Shown: positions 26,445 through 35,703, counted from the stretch's first letter. The stretch: 64,000 nucleotides of DNA from Pristimantibacillus sp052113225 (GCF_052113225.1 NZ_JBFRCT010000007.1:124001-188000); one strand, 5' to 3'. A program made the numbers and translations. Notes: a model not told the origin generated them from the letters alone.

Positions 26445-26476
26445 CTATCCGGCCAGGTGTGCAACTGACCGGATAG
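26445..26476 (+). promoter_or_regulatory. Intercistronic hairpin between binding-protein and permease genes
   Basis: CTATCCGG pairs with CCGGATAG, with TCTCCCCTTTT further on. It could stabilise the upstream mRNA end or partly terminate, setting a high binding-protein to permease ratio. Confidence 0.6.
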
Positions 26477-26511
26477 GCGCTCTCCCCTTTTGCAGAAAGG
26501 AGTCGGCCAAT

Positions 26512-27393
26512 TTGGATAAAGTACTATCGAACAAGAAAGTTATTGCCTTATATATCCTGCCTTCGTTGCTGCTCATTCTGGCCATCGTGTATATTCCGAT
26601 TGTTCTGACAGGCTATTACGGGCTGAATGAGTGGAACGGAATTGGAGCTATGAAGTGGGTTGGCCTGGATAACTACGCAACACTGATTAAAGATGAAGAT
26701 TTCTGGAAAAGTGCAGGACATTCGCTTTTGCTAGCTGTATTTTCAATGGTCAGTCTTATCGTTTATCTTATTGTAGCAATGGTGTTAGCGGCAAAAATTA
26801 AAGGAGCAAACCTGTTTCGTAAAATTTACTTAATTCCGATGCTGCTGTCCTCAGTAGCAATTGCACAGCTTTGGCTCAAAATCTATCATCCTACTAACGG
26901 TATTATGAATAGCTTGCTAGAATCCCTTGGCGTTGCAAATCCTCCCGCTTGGCTTGCAGAAACGGATCTTGTTCTGTTCGCATTGTTTATTCCGATTCTG
27001 TGGCAATACGCGGGCTTCTATATTTTGATTTATTACGCAGCACTGAAGAACATTCCGTCTTCACTTGAGGAAGCGGCTAAGATCGACGGAGCGAACTCCT
27101 TCCAAATTGCTTGGAGAATCAAGCTTCCGCTTGTGATGGAAGTTGTAAAAGTAACGATTGTCCTTGCCGTGGTTGGTTCCTTGAAGTATTTCGATTTGAT
27201 TTATGTGATGACCGACGGTGGTCCTAACGGCTCTAGTGAAGTAATGGCCTCTTATATGTACCACAAAGCATTCAAAGCTTATGACTTCGGCTATGGCAGT
27301 GCAATTGGATTCTTCCTGCTCTTGATCTGTCTCATTGCGACTTATATCATCCGCAAAGCAACAGCAAGTAAGGACACGATCCAATATTCGTAA
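26512..27393 (+). CDS. Sugar ABC transporter permease (MalF type)
   Basis: A 293-residue membrane protein with six hydrophobic segments and the cytoplasmic EAA motif (EEAAKIDGANSFQIAWRIKLP) near residues 188-208 that docks the ATPase. It starts at TTG after AAAGGAG. It forms the heteromeric channel with the second permease downstream. No ATPase gene is in this operon, as is usual where a shared MsmX-type ATPase serves many importers. Confidence 0.92.
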   Translation: MDKVLSNKKVIALYILPSLLLILAIVYIPIVLTGYYGLNEWNGIGAMKWVGLDNYATLIKDEDFWKSAGHSLLLAVFSMVSLIVYLIVAMVLAAKIKGANLFRKIYLIPMLLSSVAIAQLWLKIYHPTNGIMNSLLESLGVANPPAWLAETDLVLFALFIPILWQYAGFYILIYYAALKNIPSSLEEAAKIDGANSFQIAWRIKLPLVMEVVKVTIVLAVVGSLKYFDLIYVMTDGGPNGSSEVMASYMYHKAFKAYDFGYGSAIGFFLLLICLIATYIIRKATASKDTIQYS

Positions 27394-27398
27394 GCTTT

Positions 27399-27463
27399 TG
27401 CTTACGAAGCAAAGAATCATATGCTTACGAAGTAAGACAAAACTTATATGCTTACGAAGTAAG
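27399..27463. repeat. Three TGCTTACGAAGTAAG repeats between permease genes
   Basis: Copies at 27399 (variant with GCAAAG), 27422-27436 and 27449-27463, each a short CTTAC-GAA-GTAAG palindrome. The last is followed by AATCATCACGAA. The same block, TGCTTACGAAGTAAG then GATTATCACGAA, recurs at 50106-50132. A further hairpin AACAGCC / GGCTGTT lies at 27474-27493. Confidence 0.8.
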
Positions 27464-27526
27464 AATCATCACGAACAGCCTTTACAGGCTGTTTGTGTGA
27501 CAATTCTTTTTAGGAGGGTACGCTTC

Positions 27527-28405
27527 ATGTCATCTACAACTATGAAACTGGGCGGCGAAGCGAAATCCGGTTCGAGAATAGGAATGAAGGTCGGCTATGC
27601 TGTACTGTACATTGTTCTCATCGCCGTTGCGGTGTTCCAGGTTTATCCGCTTATCTGGTTAATGTTCTTCTCGCTGAAGAATAACCAGGAGGTTTTTAAT
27701 CTCTCGCCATTTGCCTTGCCATCGCCTCCACATTGGGAAAACTACAGCAAAGTGTGGAATGCTGGCAATATTGATACTTACTTCTTGAACAGTGTATGGA
27801 TTACTGTTGCGGCTACCGTGCTGACGATTGTCTTCGGCAGCTTGGTTACCTTCGCAATTACTCGGATGAAATGGAAGCTCAGCTCGCTTGTCCTTGGCCT
27901 TTTCATGGTGGCGATGATGATCCCCGTTCATTCGACACTTATTCCGCTGTTCAGTATGTTCAACAAAGTACACTTGATCGACAACCCGTTGTCTCTGATC
28001 CTGTCGTATGTGGCATTTAATATGCCAATCACGATTATGATCCTGCTTGGCTTCTACTATGCACTGCCAAAGGAAGTAGAAGAAGCTGCTGTTATTGATG
28101 GGGCAAGCATTCATACCGTCTTCTTCCGGATCGTCTTCCCGATGACAAGCTCAGTGCTCGCTACTACGGGGATCATCAACATGATCTACAACTGGAATGA
28201 ATTTATTTTCGTTAACACGTTTATCAGCTCGGATAAATTTAAAACACTAACTGTTGGTGTTCAGAACTTTATCGGTCAATACACAACCGACTGGGGTGCG
28301 ATTGGCGCGACACTGATGATTAGTATTCTGCCGATCCTCATTACGTTCCTGTTCCTCAGTGACCGGATTGTAGAAGGTATTGCTGCAGGTTCGGTTAAAG
28401 GTTAA
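27527..28405 (+). CDS. Sugar ABC transporter permease (MalG type)
   Basis: A 292-residue permease with six membrane segments and the EAA motif (EEAAVIDGASIHTVFFRIVFP) near residues 185-205. The ATG at 27527, after AGGAGGG, is used; the longer ORF runs back through intergenic repeats and has no family similarity. It completes the importer with the preceding permease and lipoprotein. A bidirectional terminator follows. Confidence 0.92.
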   Translation: MSSTTMKLGGEAKSGSRIGMKVGYAVLYIVLIAVAVFQVYPLIWLMFFSLKNNQEVFNLSPFALPSPPHWENYSKVWNAGNIDTYFLNSVWITVAATVLTIVFGSLVTFAITRMKWKLSSLVLGLFMVAMMIPVHSTLIPLFSMFNKVHLIDNPLSLILSYVAFNMPITIMILLGFYYALPKEVEEAAVIDGASIHTVFFRIVFPMTSSVLATTGIINMIYNWNEFIFVNTFISSDKFKTLTVGVQNFIGQYTTDWGAIGATLMISILPILITFLFLSDRIVEGIAAGSVKG

Positions 28406-28421
28406 TTCTTGATGTAAAGTG

Positions 28422-28460
28422 AAAACGACCGTTTCCCATCAATGGGGAAGCGGTCGTTTT
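28422..28460. terminator. Bidirectional terminator between permease and ltrA-like genes
   Basis: AAAACGACCG / CGGTCGTTTT with inner TTCCC / GGGAA pairing. It serves the convergent genes on both sides. Confidence 0.9.
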
Positions 28461-28464
28461 GTTC

Positions 28465-29682
28465 TTAATGCGATTCCGTTTTATGATGCCCTTGAAGCGG
28501 TGTGGCCTGACAGAGCCGCTCGGTGAAGACGGATCCCCAAATCGAAACGGCAATAAGCGTAACCGTTGCAATGAACGATAAGAGCAGGGGAGACAGGATG
28601 CTGTAAAAAGGAAATAGAACAACCAGCATGATGATACCTGCTGTATAGGGGGCAGAGATGACACCTGCGGCAATTCGCATAAACAGCATATTACCGAGTA
28701 AATACAGGGCAGGGCCTGCCAATATAACGACAGCGGTCTTCATCTCCAAATGACCGATTGGATGCGCGAGCACGAGTTCATCGGCAACAGCAGATAAGAT
28801 AATACCTCCAACCAAGAGCAGATGCGTATACGTATACGCGGAACGGGCAACACGGCCGGGATCATTGGAATGAGCAATAAAGTGATGTCCTGTTTTGGCT
28901 GTCATATTAAAGTAGATCCACCACATGGTAACCGTACTAAGGAAGGCTGTGGCAAATGAACTAAGGGCAAGGATATCCCATTCATGCTCGGCGAAGGTCG
29001 CCCCTGTAACCAGAATGGACTCACCTAAAGCAATAATAATGAACAACCCGCATCGTTCCGCCATATGGGAGCCTTCCACATCCCACACGGTTGTTGGGGT
29101 TTTGCCGATTTTGGGAATCCAGAAGCCAAGGGATGGTGAGAGATACTCAATGAATAACGCAATGCACCATAGCACCAATCGGGTTTCCTCGTGTGCAATT
29201 CCTCCAGCAATCCAGAAGATCCCGGATAAAGTCAGCCAGCTAAGAATACGGATAAAGTTGATGCGGAGCTCCGTTGATCCCTTTTGAAGAACCCAGACGG
29301 TGTAAGCTGTTCTCCCAACTTGAAACAATGTGTAGGCACAGGCAAAATAAATACCTGACTTCTCAAAAGCTTCCGGCAATGATGCCGACATGATAAGTCC
29401 AACGAGCATAAGGCCTATCAGCATGAATCGTACACGGGAGGTTTCAGGATTAAGCCAGTTCATCACCCATGCGGTAAAAATCCAGACCCACCAGATAGCC
29501 ATGGTCAGAATCCCTAGCTGAAAGGCCCCTTCCCAAGTAAAATTTTTGAGAAAAGAATGGGATAACTGGGTAACGGCAAAGACAAAGATTAAATCAAAAA
29601 ACAATTCAATAAAGGATACTTTTCCTGAATCGCTGTTGCCTCTGCTGCGAAACAGTACGGCATCTGAAGCCAACCTCTTCAT
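28465..29682 (-). CDS. ltrA: Low temperature requirement A (LtrA) family membrane protein
   Basis: A 405-residue polytopic protein with about ten hydrophobic segments and the family signature VSFIELFFDLIFVFAVTQLSH near the N-terminus, then RCGLFIIIALGESILVTG. LtrA was named for low-temperature growth in Listeria, but its molecular activity is unknown. The ATG at 29682, after AAAGGAG, is chosen; a longer frame begins 21 residues upstream without a site. It is monocistronic. Confidence 0.9.
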   Translation of the reverse strand: MKRLASDAVLFRSRGNSDSGKVSFIELFFDLIFVFAVTQLSHSFLKNFTWEGAFQLGILTMAIWWVWIFTAWVMNWLNPETSRVRFMLIGLMLVGLIMSASLPEAFEKSGIYFACAYTLFQVGRTAYTVWVLQKGSTELRINFIRILSWLTLSGIFWIAGGIAHEETRLVLWCIALFIEYLSPSLGFWIPKIGKTPTTVWDVEGSHMAERCGLFIIIALGESILVTGATFAEHEWDILALSSFATAFLSTVTMWWIYFNMTAKTGHHFIAHSNDPGRVARSAYTYTHLLLVGGIILSAVADELVLAHPIGHLEMKTAVVILAGPALYLLGNMLFMRIAAGVISAPYTAGIIMLVVLFPFYSILSPLLLSFIATVTLIAVSIWGSVFTERLCQATPLQGHHKTESH

Positions 29683-29805
29683 TCGTTCTCTCCTTTTATT
29701 CCTGTGGATTTTGTTGATTGTATCATGTGATAATTGAAAAGTCATCGTTAGAAGGGGAGAGAGTATATATAGAAAGTTAGAGACGTCAAGCTAAGGTGGG
29801 CTATT

Positions 29806-30505
29806 ATGAAGGTTGAGATAAAGGCTGCGGAGTTACCCGGAAAGCAATCACCTCGTACGATGAAAGCTATGGTCTATGAAACATATGGCTCACCTGATGT
29901 TCTGCAGATCAAAGAGGTAGAGATTCCAGCACACCGTATTGACTTCGTAAGCCGAGATTTCCGATTCTTGGTGCAGATATTGCGGGGAAGATCATCGCAG
30001 TTGGCGCCTCCGTCAAACGGTTTCAGCCAGGGGATGAGGTGTTTGGGGATCTGTCTGGCTGCGGCTGGGGTGGATTTGCAGAGTATGTATGTGCTAATGA
30101 GAACGCTTTGACTCCAAAGCCTAAGAGAATAAGCTTTGAGCAAGCGGCGGCAATTCCTCAAGCGGCAGTTCTAGCTTTGCAAGGGCTGCGGGATAAAGGG
30201 AATCTGCAGCAGGGCCAGCGTGTCCTAATTAATGGGGCTGGCGGAGGAGTGGGTACATTTGCTCTCCAATATGCCAAGTTATTTGGGGCAGAAGTGACCG
30301 CTGTAGACAGTGCCGCCAAACGGGAGATGCTGCTTTCCATAGGGGCTGATCATGTCCTCGATTATACAAAAGAAGACTTTACGGCTGGCGGACAGCAATA
30401 CGATCTTATTCTCGATGTTGTGGGTACCCGTTCTGTTTTCAAAATTTTCGATATTTTGGGAAAGGCGAAGTGAAGGGGAAACTCATCGTGCGGATGAAGA
30501 GCTAG
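29806..30505 (+). pseudogene. Zinc-type alcohol dehydrogenase / quinone oxidoreductase remnant
   Basis: The ATG frame reads MKAMVYETYGSPDVLQIKEVEIPA as in NADPH:quinone reductases, then the next block (PRFPILGADIAGKIIAVGA, GDEVFGDLSGCGWGGFAEYV) is in a different frame. The NADPH-binding core (GAGGGVGTFALQYAK) is intact. After DLILDVVGTRSVFK most of the C-terminal lobe is absent and only GKLIVRMKS remains before the stop. Two internal deletions, near 29925 and 30440, are needed to explain this. Confidence 0.85.
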
Positions 30506-30522
30506 AACCGTTAAGCTAAGTC

Positions 30523-31035
30523 TTACTCCGCTTTTTCATCAAGATTTTCATTATAAGCCAATATCCCACGTTTGAAATAATGAAGCTTTTCGTCTGTAGT
30601 GGTCTCCATTAGATTAGTAATCAGCAGTTCAACACTCTCCTTAGGCTGGTGGCTATTATACAGTGCCATGGCGAGGAACACTTGAATGGCGCGGTTATCA
30701 GGGAATTCCCTCATACCTCTGCTTAAAGTCTCAACTGCTTTCTCGTAATGCCCCCAGTAGCGGTATGTACTCCCAAGGCCCATTAAGCATCTTTCCAAAT
30801 CAGCACCACTTAAGCCCAGCTCAATGGCTCGCTCATAATAGGGAATAGCCAAATTTCCAAGACCGGTATTATCATAAGCTATCCCTGTCTGGTAATTAAT
30901 CTCCGCATCATCCGGGTATTCCGACAGCAGCTCTAACAACTGCTCACGAACTTCACTCAACATCTCTTGATCTTGCTTCGCTCGTCCTTCTTCACGCCGT
31001 TTAATTAATTCACTCAACCTATCTCTTGTCATCAT
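30523..31035 (-). CDS. Tetratricopeptide repeat protein
   Basis: A 170-residue helical protein with about three TPR units (AEINYQTGIAYDNTGLGNLAIPYYERAIEL; LERCLMGLGSTYRYWGHYEKAVETLSRGM and the next one), preceded by a charged N-terminal helix. TPRs mediate protein-protein contacts; the partner is unknown. The ATG at 31035, after GAGGA, is preferred, though an in-frame ATG at 31065 behind a weaker AAGAG is possible. It stands alone between a remnant gene and a strong terminator. Confidence 0.8.
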   Translation of the reverse strand: MMTRDRLSELIKRREEGRAKQDQEMLSEVREQLLELLSEYPDDAEINYQTGIAYDNTGLGNLAIPYYERAIELGLSGADLERCLMGLGSTYRYWGHYEKAVETLSRGMREFPDNRAIQVFLAMALYNSHQPKESVELLITNLMETTTDEKLHYFKRGILAYNENLDEKAE

Positions 31036-31090
31036 GTCACCATCCTCAGGTTTGTAAGTTTTCATCTACTCTTTGAATCATATAACAAAC

Positions 31091-31134
31091 AAAGAACGGA
31101 AGTAACCCGCAGGCACGGGTTACTTCCGTTCTTT
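31091..31134. terminator. Very strong terminator
   Basis: An 18-base perfect stem (AAGAACGGAAGTAACCCG / CGGGTTACTTCCGTTCTT) with a six-base loop and T-rich ends on both strands. It most likely ends the minus-strand xylosidase transcript. Confidence 0.9.
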
Positions 31135-31181
31135 TATCTACCTGTTCCCCCCAAAAAATAAAGACATCGACGAGGAATAGA

Positions 31182-31296
31182 GGGAAAAGTTTCTCCTGGA
31201 GGAGCACAGCGTCTGCCTTTGCCTATGTGAATATACTATAATTAATCCAATTAAAAATTCACATGGGCAACAGCAGCCGTAAGGAGAACTTTTCCC
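31182..31296. repeat. 115-bp MITE-like inverted-repeat element (copy 1)
   Basis: The ends GGGAAAAGTTTCTCCT (31182-31197) and AGGAGAACTTTTCCC (31282-31296) are inverted repeats. A second inner pair, GCCTATGTGAAT / ATTCACATGGGC (31221-31232, 31257-31268), surrounds an AT-rich core. Its left 33 bases match, inverted, the right end of the 37406-37570 element, including GCGTCTGCCTTTG. It encodes nothing recognisable. Confidence 0.75.
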
Positions 31297-31307
31297 GCCA
31301 TGACGAG

Positions 31308-32915
31308 CTACGATGTAGTATACGAGAAGTAATCGAAGTCCGCATATTGCCCACTACCCGATGTATCCTGACACTGCATACCAACAAATGCACCAGTGAA
31401 GAAGCCTCCGCCTTGGATATAATCATCCGACAGCTTGTGTGATTCGAATGTTACGGGCAGTGTCGTCCAATGACCGCCATCGAAGGAATATGAATAACGG
31501 TACGTCAATTCCGTTACATCAACACGAATATAGACATATTCCACGCTTTCTGGAATTACAACTTCCGCTCCTTGCAGTGGTTGCGAGAACGAGAAATTAT
31601 CGCAGGCAACCAGCTCAAGAATGCGGCCCTTCTCTTCATGCCAAGTGATCTGGCAAGACGTCCAGTTCTGCGTATTGTAGTAATTCACGAGACCAGCCGA
31701 TTGCTGGAATGTCGTTGGGTTGAAAGCAATCTTCGTCTCTGCCGTAAAGTGGAAATGCTGCCAGCGGCGGGCAACAAAGGCTTGCGTGAACTTCGATGTC
31801 AGCGACTCTTTACCGTAGATACGCAGATGGCCCGGGTTGTCTTTCAAGGAAACGATCTTCTCGCCAAGTGGAATGCGCAGCGTCTGGAAATGAAGGTTTA
31901 GCGTCTCTGAATCAAATTCATCCTTCTCCGGGAAATCAGGTCCCCATACGACTTCTTCGATGTTTGGCCCTTCAATAGTCAGAGATGGCTTGTTGCCGCC
32001 AACGACATAGGGCCAGTCGTTATTCCACTCGAGACGCTGGATTGCAGTCTCGCGTCCAAGCGGACAGAAGCCGCGTGGATCAAGCAACGGTTGTCCTTCC
32101 CGAGACAACGGACGTCCAACCAGATGAACAAGGAACCATTCGTCCGTATGCGTATGGACAATCGAAGCATGTCCCGCTTTTTGCAGTGGAATACGCGGAT
32201 GGGCATGCGACGAGATCAGCGGATTTTCCGGATGAACCTCATATGGTCCACGAAGCTCCTTCGAACGGGCGATCGTCGCCTGATGATCGTATTTTGTTCC
32301 GCCTTCAGCCGTCAGCAGGTAGTAGTATCCGTTGATCTTGTATAAATGAGGGGCTTCTGTCAGCTTAATATCCGTTCCTTTGAAGATGACCTCTGCTTTG
32401 CCAACAAGCTTTTGCGCGGCAGCGTCATATTCCTGCAGAACAATGCCGTAAAACGGATGATTACCGACTCTTTGATCCCACAGCATGTTAACAAAATACT
32501 TTTTGCCATCTTCATCATGGAAGAGTGACGGGTCAAAGCCGGAGCTGTTCATATGGATTGGTTCGGACCACTCACCGTCAATCGTATTGCAAGTCACAAG
32601 GTAGTTATGGCAGTCCTTCCAATTTCCTTCAACCACCTTCACATCGGTGTAAATGAGCCAGAATTGGTTGTCACTATAAGACAATTGAGGGGCCCAAACG
32701 CCGCCGGAATCCGGATTACCCATCATATTCAGTTGGCTGAGGCGACTCAGTGGACGAGACGCAAGCCGCCAATTTTTCAAATCTTTTGAATGATAAATTC
32801 CAACGCCAGGGAACCATTCGAAGGTAGACACTGCAATATAATAATCTTCGCCTACACGGCAAATGCATGGATCAGGGTTAAAGCCGGGCAAGATCGGGTT
32901 CTGAATAACGGCCAT
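31308..32915 (-). CDS. Glycoside hydrolase family 43 beta-xylosidase
   Basis: A 535-residue GH43 enzyme: an N-terminal five-bladed beta-propeller (about 1-310) and a C-terminal beta-sandwich (about 335-530). The expected acidic residues are visible: general base Asp15 (GFNPDPCICR), Asp128 (SGFDPSLF) and general acid Glu187 (LTEAPHLY). It lacks a signal peptide, so it probably cleaves imported xylo- or arabino-oligosaccharides in the cytoplasm. GAGAGGAG lies 12 bases before the ATG. It is divergent from an AraC regulator that probably controls it. Confidence 0.92.
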   Translation of the reverse strand: MAVIQNPILPGFNPDPCICRVGEDYYIAVSTFEWFPGVGIYHSKDLKNWRLASRPLSRLSQLNMMGNPDSGGVWAPQLSYSDNQFWLIYTDVKVVEGNWKDCHNYLVTCNTIDGEWSEPIHMNSSGFDPSLFHDEDGKKYFVNMLWDQRVGNHPFYGIVLQEYDAAAQKLVGKAEVIFKGTDIKLTEAPHLYKINGYYYLLTAEGGTKYDHQATIARSKELRGPYEVHPENPLISSHAHPRIPLQKAGHASIVHTHTDEWFLVHLVGRPLSREGQPLLDPRGFCPLGRETAIQRLEWNNDWPYVVGGNKPSLTIEGPNIEEVVWGPDFPEKDEFDSETLNLHFQTLRIPLGEKIVSLKDNPGHLRIYGKESLTSKFTQAFVARRWQHFHFTAETKIAFNPTTFQQSAGLVNYYNTQNWTSCQITWHEEKGRILELVACDNFSFSQPLQGAEVVIPESVEYVYIRVDVTELTYRYSYSFDGGHWTTLPVTFESHKLSDDYIQGGGFFTGAFVGMQCQDTSGSGQYADFDYFSYTTS

Positions 32916-33052
32916 AGCGATAAAATTCTCCTCTCAACGTTCACGAAATAAGCTAATGGAAAGACTGGAAATAGAAAAAAAATTACCCTTCTTCGTCACC
33001 TAAATCGATTAGCTGTTATGTTATGATAACAATATATTATCAAGGTATTAAC

Positions 33053-33067
33053 GGATATCCCATATCC
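33053..33067. promoter_or_regulatory. Palindrome between xylosidase and araC-type genes
   Basis: GGATAT-CCC-ATATCC is a perfect 15-base dyad centred in the divergent intergenic region; GTTAT-N6-ATAAC lies nearby. Candidate regulator site, role inferred. Confidence 0.35.
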
Positions 33068-33128
33068 ATAGTGAGAAGATATTTACCCAAATCAAGCAAT
33101 ATGATGCATCATGCGGGAGGCGTTTGGA

Positions 33129-34007
33129 ATGGAGCAAAAAGAACGACAAAAAAGAGAGTTTATGCTGCCTGATATGGACTCTACTTTCCGCGTCTTTGGT
33201 GCACATTGGAGAACCGTTGACAAGGATTGGAGCTATCCGCTGCATAAGCATCCTATATTTGAAATTAACCTGGTTTTATCCGGAACGCAGGAGTTTATTG
33301 TTGATCGAACGCGGTATGAACAAAAGCCAGGTGACCTGCTGCTGTTTAGACCTGGAGACCGGCATGAAAGCAGAGTGATTGGCAGAGAGGAGATGACGTA
33401 TTACTGTCTCCATTTTGATGTGGACGAGCCTTCTTTTCGCGAGCTGCTTTGCCGCAGTCCTAGATGCTTTTATCCTTCAGATAGTGAACTTGCGATGGCG
33501 ATCCGTCCTGCATTGGACAAGCTGATCGAGTTAACCTCGGAGGAATCGGTTGTGCGGACGGAAGCCCGTATGCATATATTGTCGGCTTTATTTGAGTTGT
33601 TTGCCGTTATCAGCGGCACTTTGTCCAAGCTCAATCAGGATCCGGCAGGAGCCCGAAGTTCGGAAGTTGCTTCTCAAGTTGCAGCTCTGCTGGAGCAAGC
33701 AGTGGAGAATGTGGAGGAACGCGGGATTTTTGACGATAAAGATACAATAACAGCTATTGCTGTAGCGGTCGGTTACAGCACCTCTTCGGTAAACCGTATG
33801 TTTACCCGCGCGTTTGGCGTATCGCCAAGGCAATATTTATCGACGTTAATGCTGAAGAAATCCAAGCTTCTGCTTATGGATCCTGAGCTTACCGTTGAAG
33901 AAATCTCCGCAAAGCTGGGGTACAACAATATTGCACACTTCAGCAGACAGTTCAAACGTTGGACGGGGGAGTCACCAAGCCGTTATCGCGACCGATTTCA
34001 TGAATAA
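33129..34007 (+). CDS. AraC family regulator with cupin sensor domain
   Basis: A 292-residue regulator. The N-terminal cupin-like sugar-binding domain (HKHPIFEINLVLSGTQEF, KPGDLLLFRPGDRHES) is followed by a C-terminal AraC DNA-binding domain (AIAVAVGYSTSSVNRMFTRAFGVSPRQYL; ISAKLGYNNIAHFSRQFKRWTG). The ATG at 33129, eight bases after GGGAGG, is chosen over one six codons upstream. It is divergent from the GH43 xylosidase and probably activates it in response to a pentose or oligosaccharide. Confidence 0.9.
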   Translation: MEQKERQKREFMLPDMDSTFRVFGAHWRTVDKDWSYPLHKHPIFEINLVLSGTQEFIVDRTRYEQKPGDLLLFRPGDRHESRVIGREEMTYYCLHFDVDEPSFRELLCRSPRCFYPSDSELAMAIRPALDKLIELTSEESVVRTEARMHILSALFELFAVISGTLSKLNQDPAGARSSEVASQVAALLEQAVENVEERGIFDDKDTITAIAVAVGYSTSSVNRMFTRAFGVSPRQYLSTLMLKKSKLLLMDPELTVEEISAKLGYNNIAHFSRQFKRWTGESPSRYRDRFHE

Positions 34008-34092
34008 TGGATAAGATAGACAATAATGATTAGAGTGGTAAACTATAGGTTAGACATTTGAAGCTGCTGGGAATAGAGAGGAGTGATAGGCG

Positions 34093-35703
34093 TTGCGAAG
34101 CCATACCCGAAGGCGCTCCCTATTAAGTCTGCTGATAGGCGTAATACTTATCCTTTCGGCATGCGGGAAAGTAGAGATGACCTTTCATCCAGCCTCTGAT
34201 ACAAAAACGATAAATATTGGAGTAACCTACTCGCCTAATTCCTTAAATCCTCTGTCGCCGGCTGGACAAGTCTCTTCCTATATTTCTGGTCTGATGTATT
34301 TGCCGCTGGTGGAGCTGGATGACGATCTGACTTTAAAGCCGATGCTGGCGGATTCCATTACAACAACAGATCAAACTACTTTTACAATTAAACTAAATCC
34401 TGATGCCAAATGGAGTGACGGTACAACAATCACTGCAGATGATGTTATCTATACATTGAAGCTAATGACGAATCGAGATATTGCGTCTAACTATGCCTAT
34501 ATGTTCGCGATCATTGAGGGTGTTGATTCAGAGGGATATTTGCCTAAGGCACAGTCGGAATTAGCCGGAGTTCAGAAGGTCGATGACCATGCCATGACGA
34601 TCAAGACAAAGGCACCTACAACATTAACCATGTTTCAGGATAGGATTGGCCGTTATTTGCTGACGCTTCCGAAAGCTGAGCTTGAGGACGAGTCTCTGGA
34701 GACAATTAAACAGGGTGATTTTGTGCAAAAATCAGCCGTCACAAGCGGCCCGTATAAGCTGGATAGTTATGAAAAGGATAAGCTTGTTCGAATGACAGCA
34801 AGTAAAGCTTATTTCAAAGGGGAGCCGCATATTACCCGGTTAAATGTAAAGGTGCTGCCAAGCTCCATCATTGCGGCACAGCTTCAGAATGGGAAGATCG
34901 ATATGAACATTCCGTCGTTTGGCGTGATTCCTATTCAAGATCAGGGGATGGTCAAATCTCTGTCTGATGTAACGACAATCGACGGACCCTCGATCACGAC
35001 TCAATTGATGTACATCAATGAACAAGTGCTGCCGAATGCAAAGCAAAGAAAAGCGGTATCCTACGCGATTAATCGTGAGAGGATAGTAAATAAATTGCTG
35101 CGTGGAGCGGGGGAGACAGTGGATGGCTTTTTTACAAGCTACAGTCCTTATGTTGATCCTTCCGTTAAGCAGGTGGAATATAATCCGGATAAAGCAAAAA
35201 GCCTGCTCGCCGAGTCGGGCTGGCAATCCGGTACAAAATTGACGTTATCCGTCTTGTCCGGAGACAGCACGCTGGAGCAGGCGGCTCGTATGATGGTAGA
35301 TGATTTGAAGGCAGTTGGGATCGACGTTACCATTAAGATGCTCGATTTTGCTTCCTTGGTGGATAAGCTCGTTAAGAAAGACTACGATCTTGGCATCATG
35401 ACAGTCTCGATGTCTCTTGTTAATCCGCTGCCGGATATTGCTTATTTTCTGCAAGAAGGGAATCCTAACGGTTATGCAAATCCCGAGGTGAATAAGCTGC
35501 TGTCATCCCTTCAGTCGGAGACGGAGGAAACGGCGATTAAGCAAGCCTACAGCAGGCTGCAGCAGATCACGGCCGAAGAAGTGCCTATGCCGTCCATCTA
35601 TGCGACTCGTCCCCTTGGCGCTGTTAATCATAAAGTGATCGGCGCAACGCCAAAGGATTATGGCATGTTTATCAATGTGGAGAATTGGGATATTAAGCGT
35701 TAG
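34093..35703 (+). CDS. Orphan peptide/nickel-type substrate-binding lipoprotein (SBP family 5)
   Basis: A 536-residue lipoprotein with a signal peptide and lipobox ILSAC (Cys near 24), then the SBP_bac_5 fold (DAKWSDGTTITADDVIYTLKLM; NAKQRKAVSYAINRERIV). Family members bind oligopeptides, dipeptides, nickel or sugars for import. No permease or ATPase gene lies next to it, so it must borrow a transporter elsewhere or act as a sensor. The start is TTG after AGAGGAG. Its 3' end overlaps the convergent exonuclease gene by 11 bases. Confidence 0.87.
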   Translation: MRSHTRRRSLLSLLIGVILILSACGKVEMTFHPASDTKTINIGVTYSPNSLNPLSPAGQVSSYISGLMYLPLVELDDDLTLKPMLADSITTTDQTTFTIKLNPDAKWSDGTTITADDVIYTLKLMTNRDIASNYAYMFAIIEGVDSEGYLPKAQSELAGVQKVDDHAMTIKTKAPTTLTMFQDRIGRYLLTLPKAELEDESLETIKQGDFVQKSAVTSGPYKLDSYEKDKLVRMTASKAYFKGEPHITRLNVKVLPSSIIAAQLQNGKIDMNIPSFGVIPIQDQGMVKSLSDVTTIDGPSITTQLMYINEQVLPNAKQRKAVSYAINRERIVNKLLRGAGETVDGFFTSYSPYVDPSVKQVEYNPDKAKSLLAESGWQSGTKLTLSVLSGDSTLEQAARMMVDDLKAVGIDVTIKMLDFASLVDKLVKKDYDLGIMTVSMSLVNPLPDIAYFLQEGNPNGYANPEVNKLLSSLQSETEETAIKQAYSRLQQITAEEVPMPSIYATRPLGAVNHKVIGATPKDYGMFINVENWDIKR

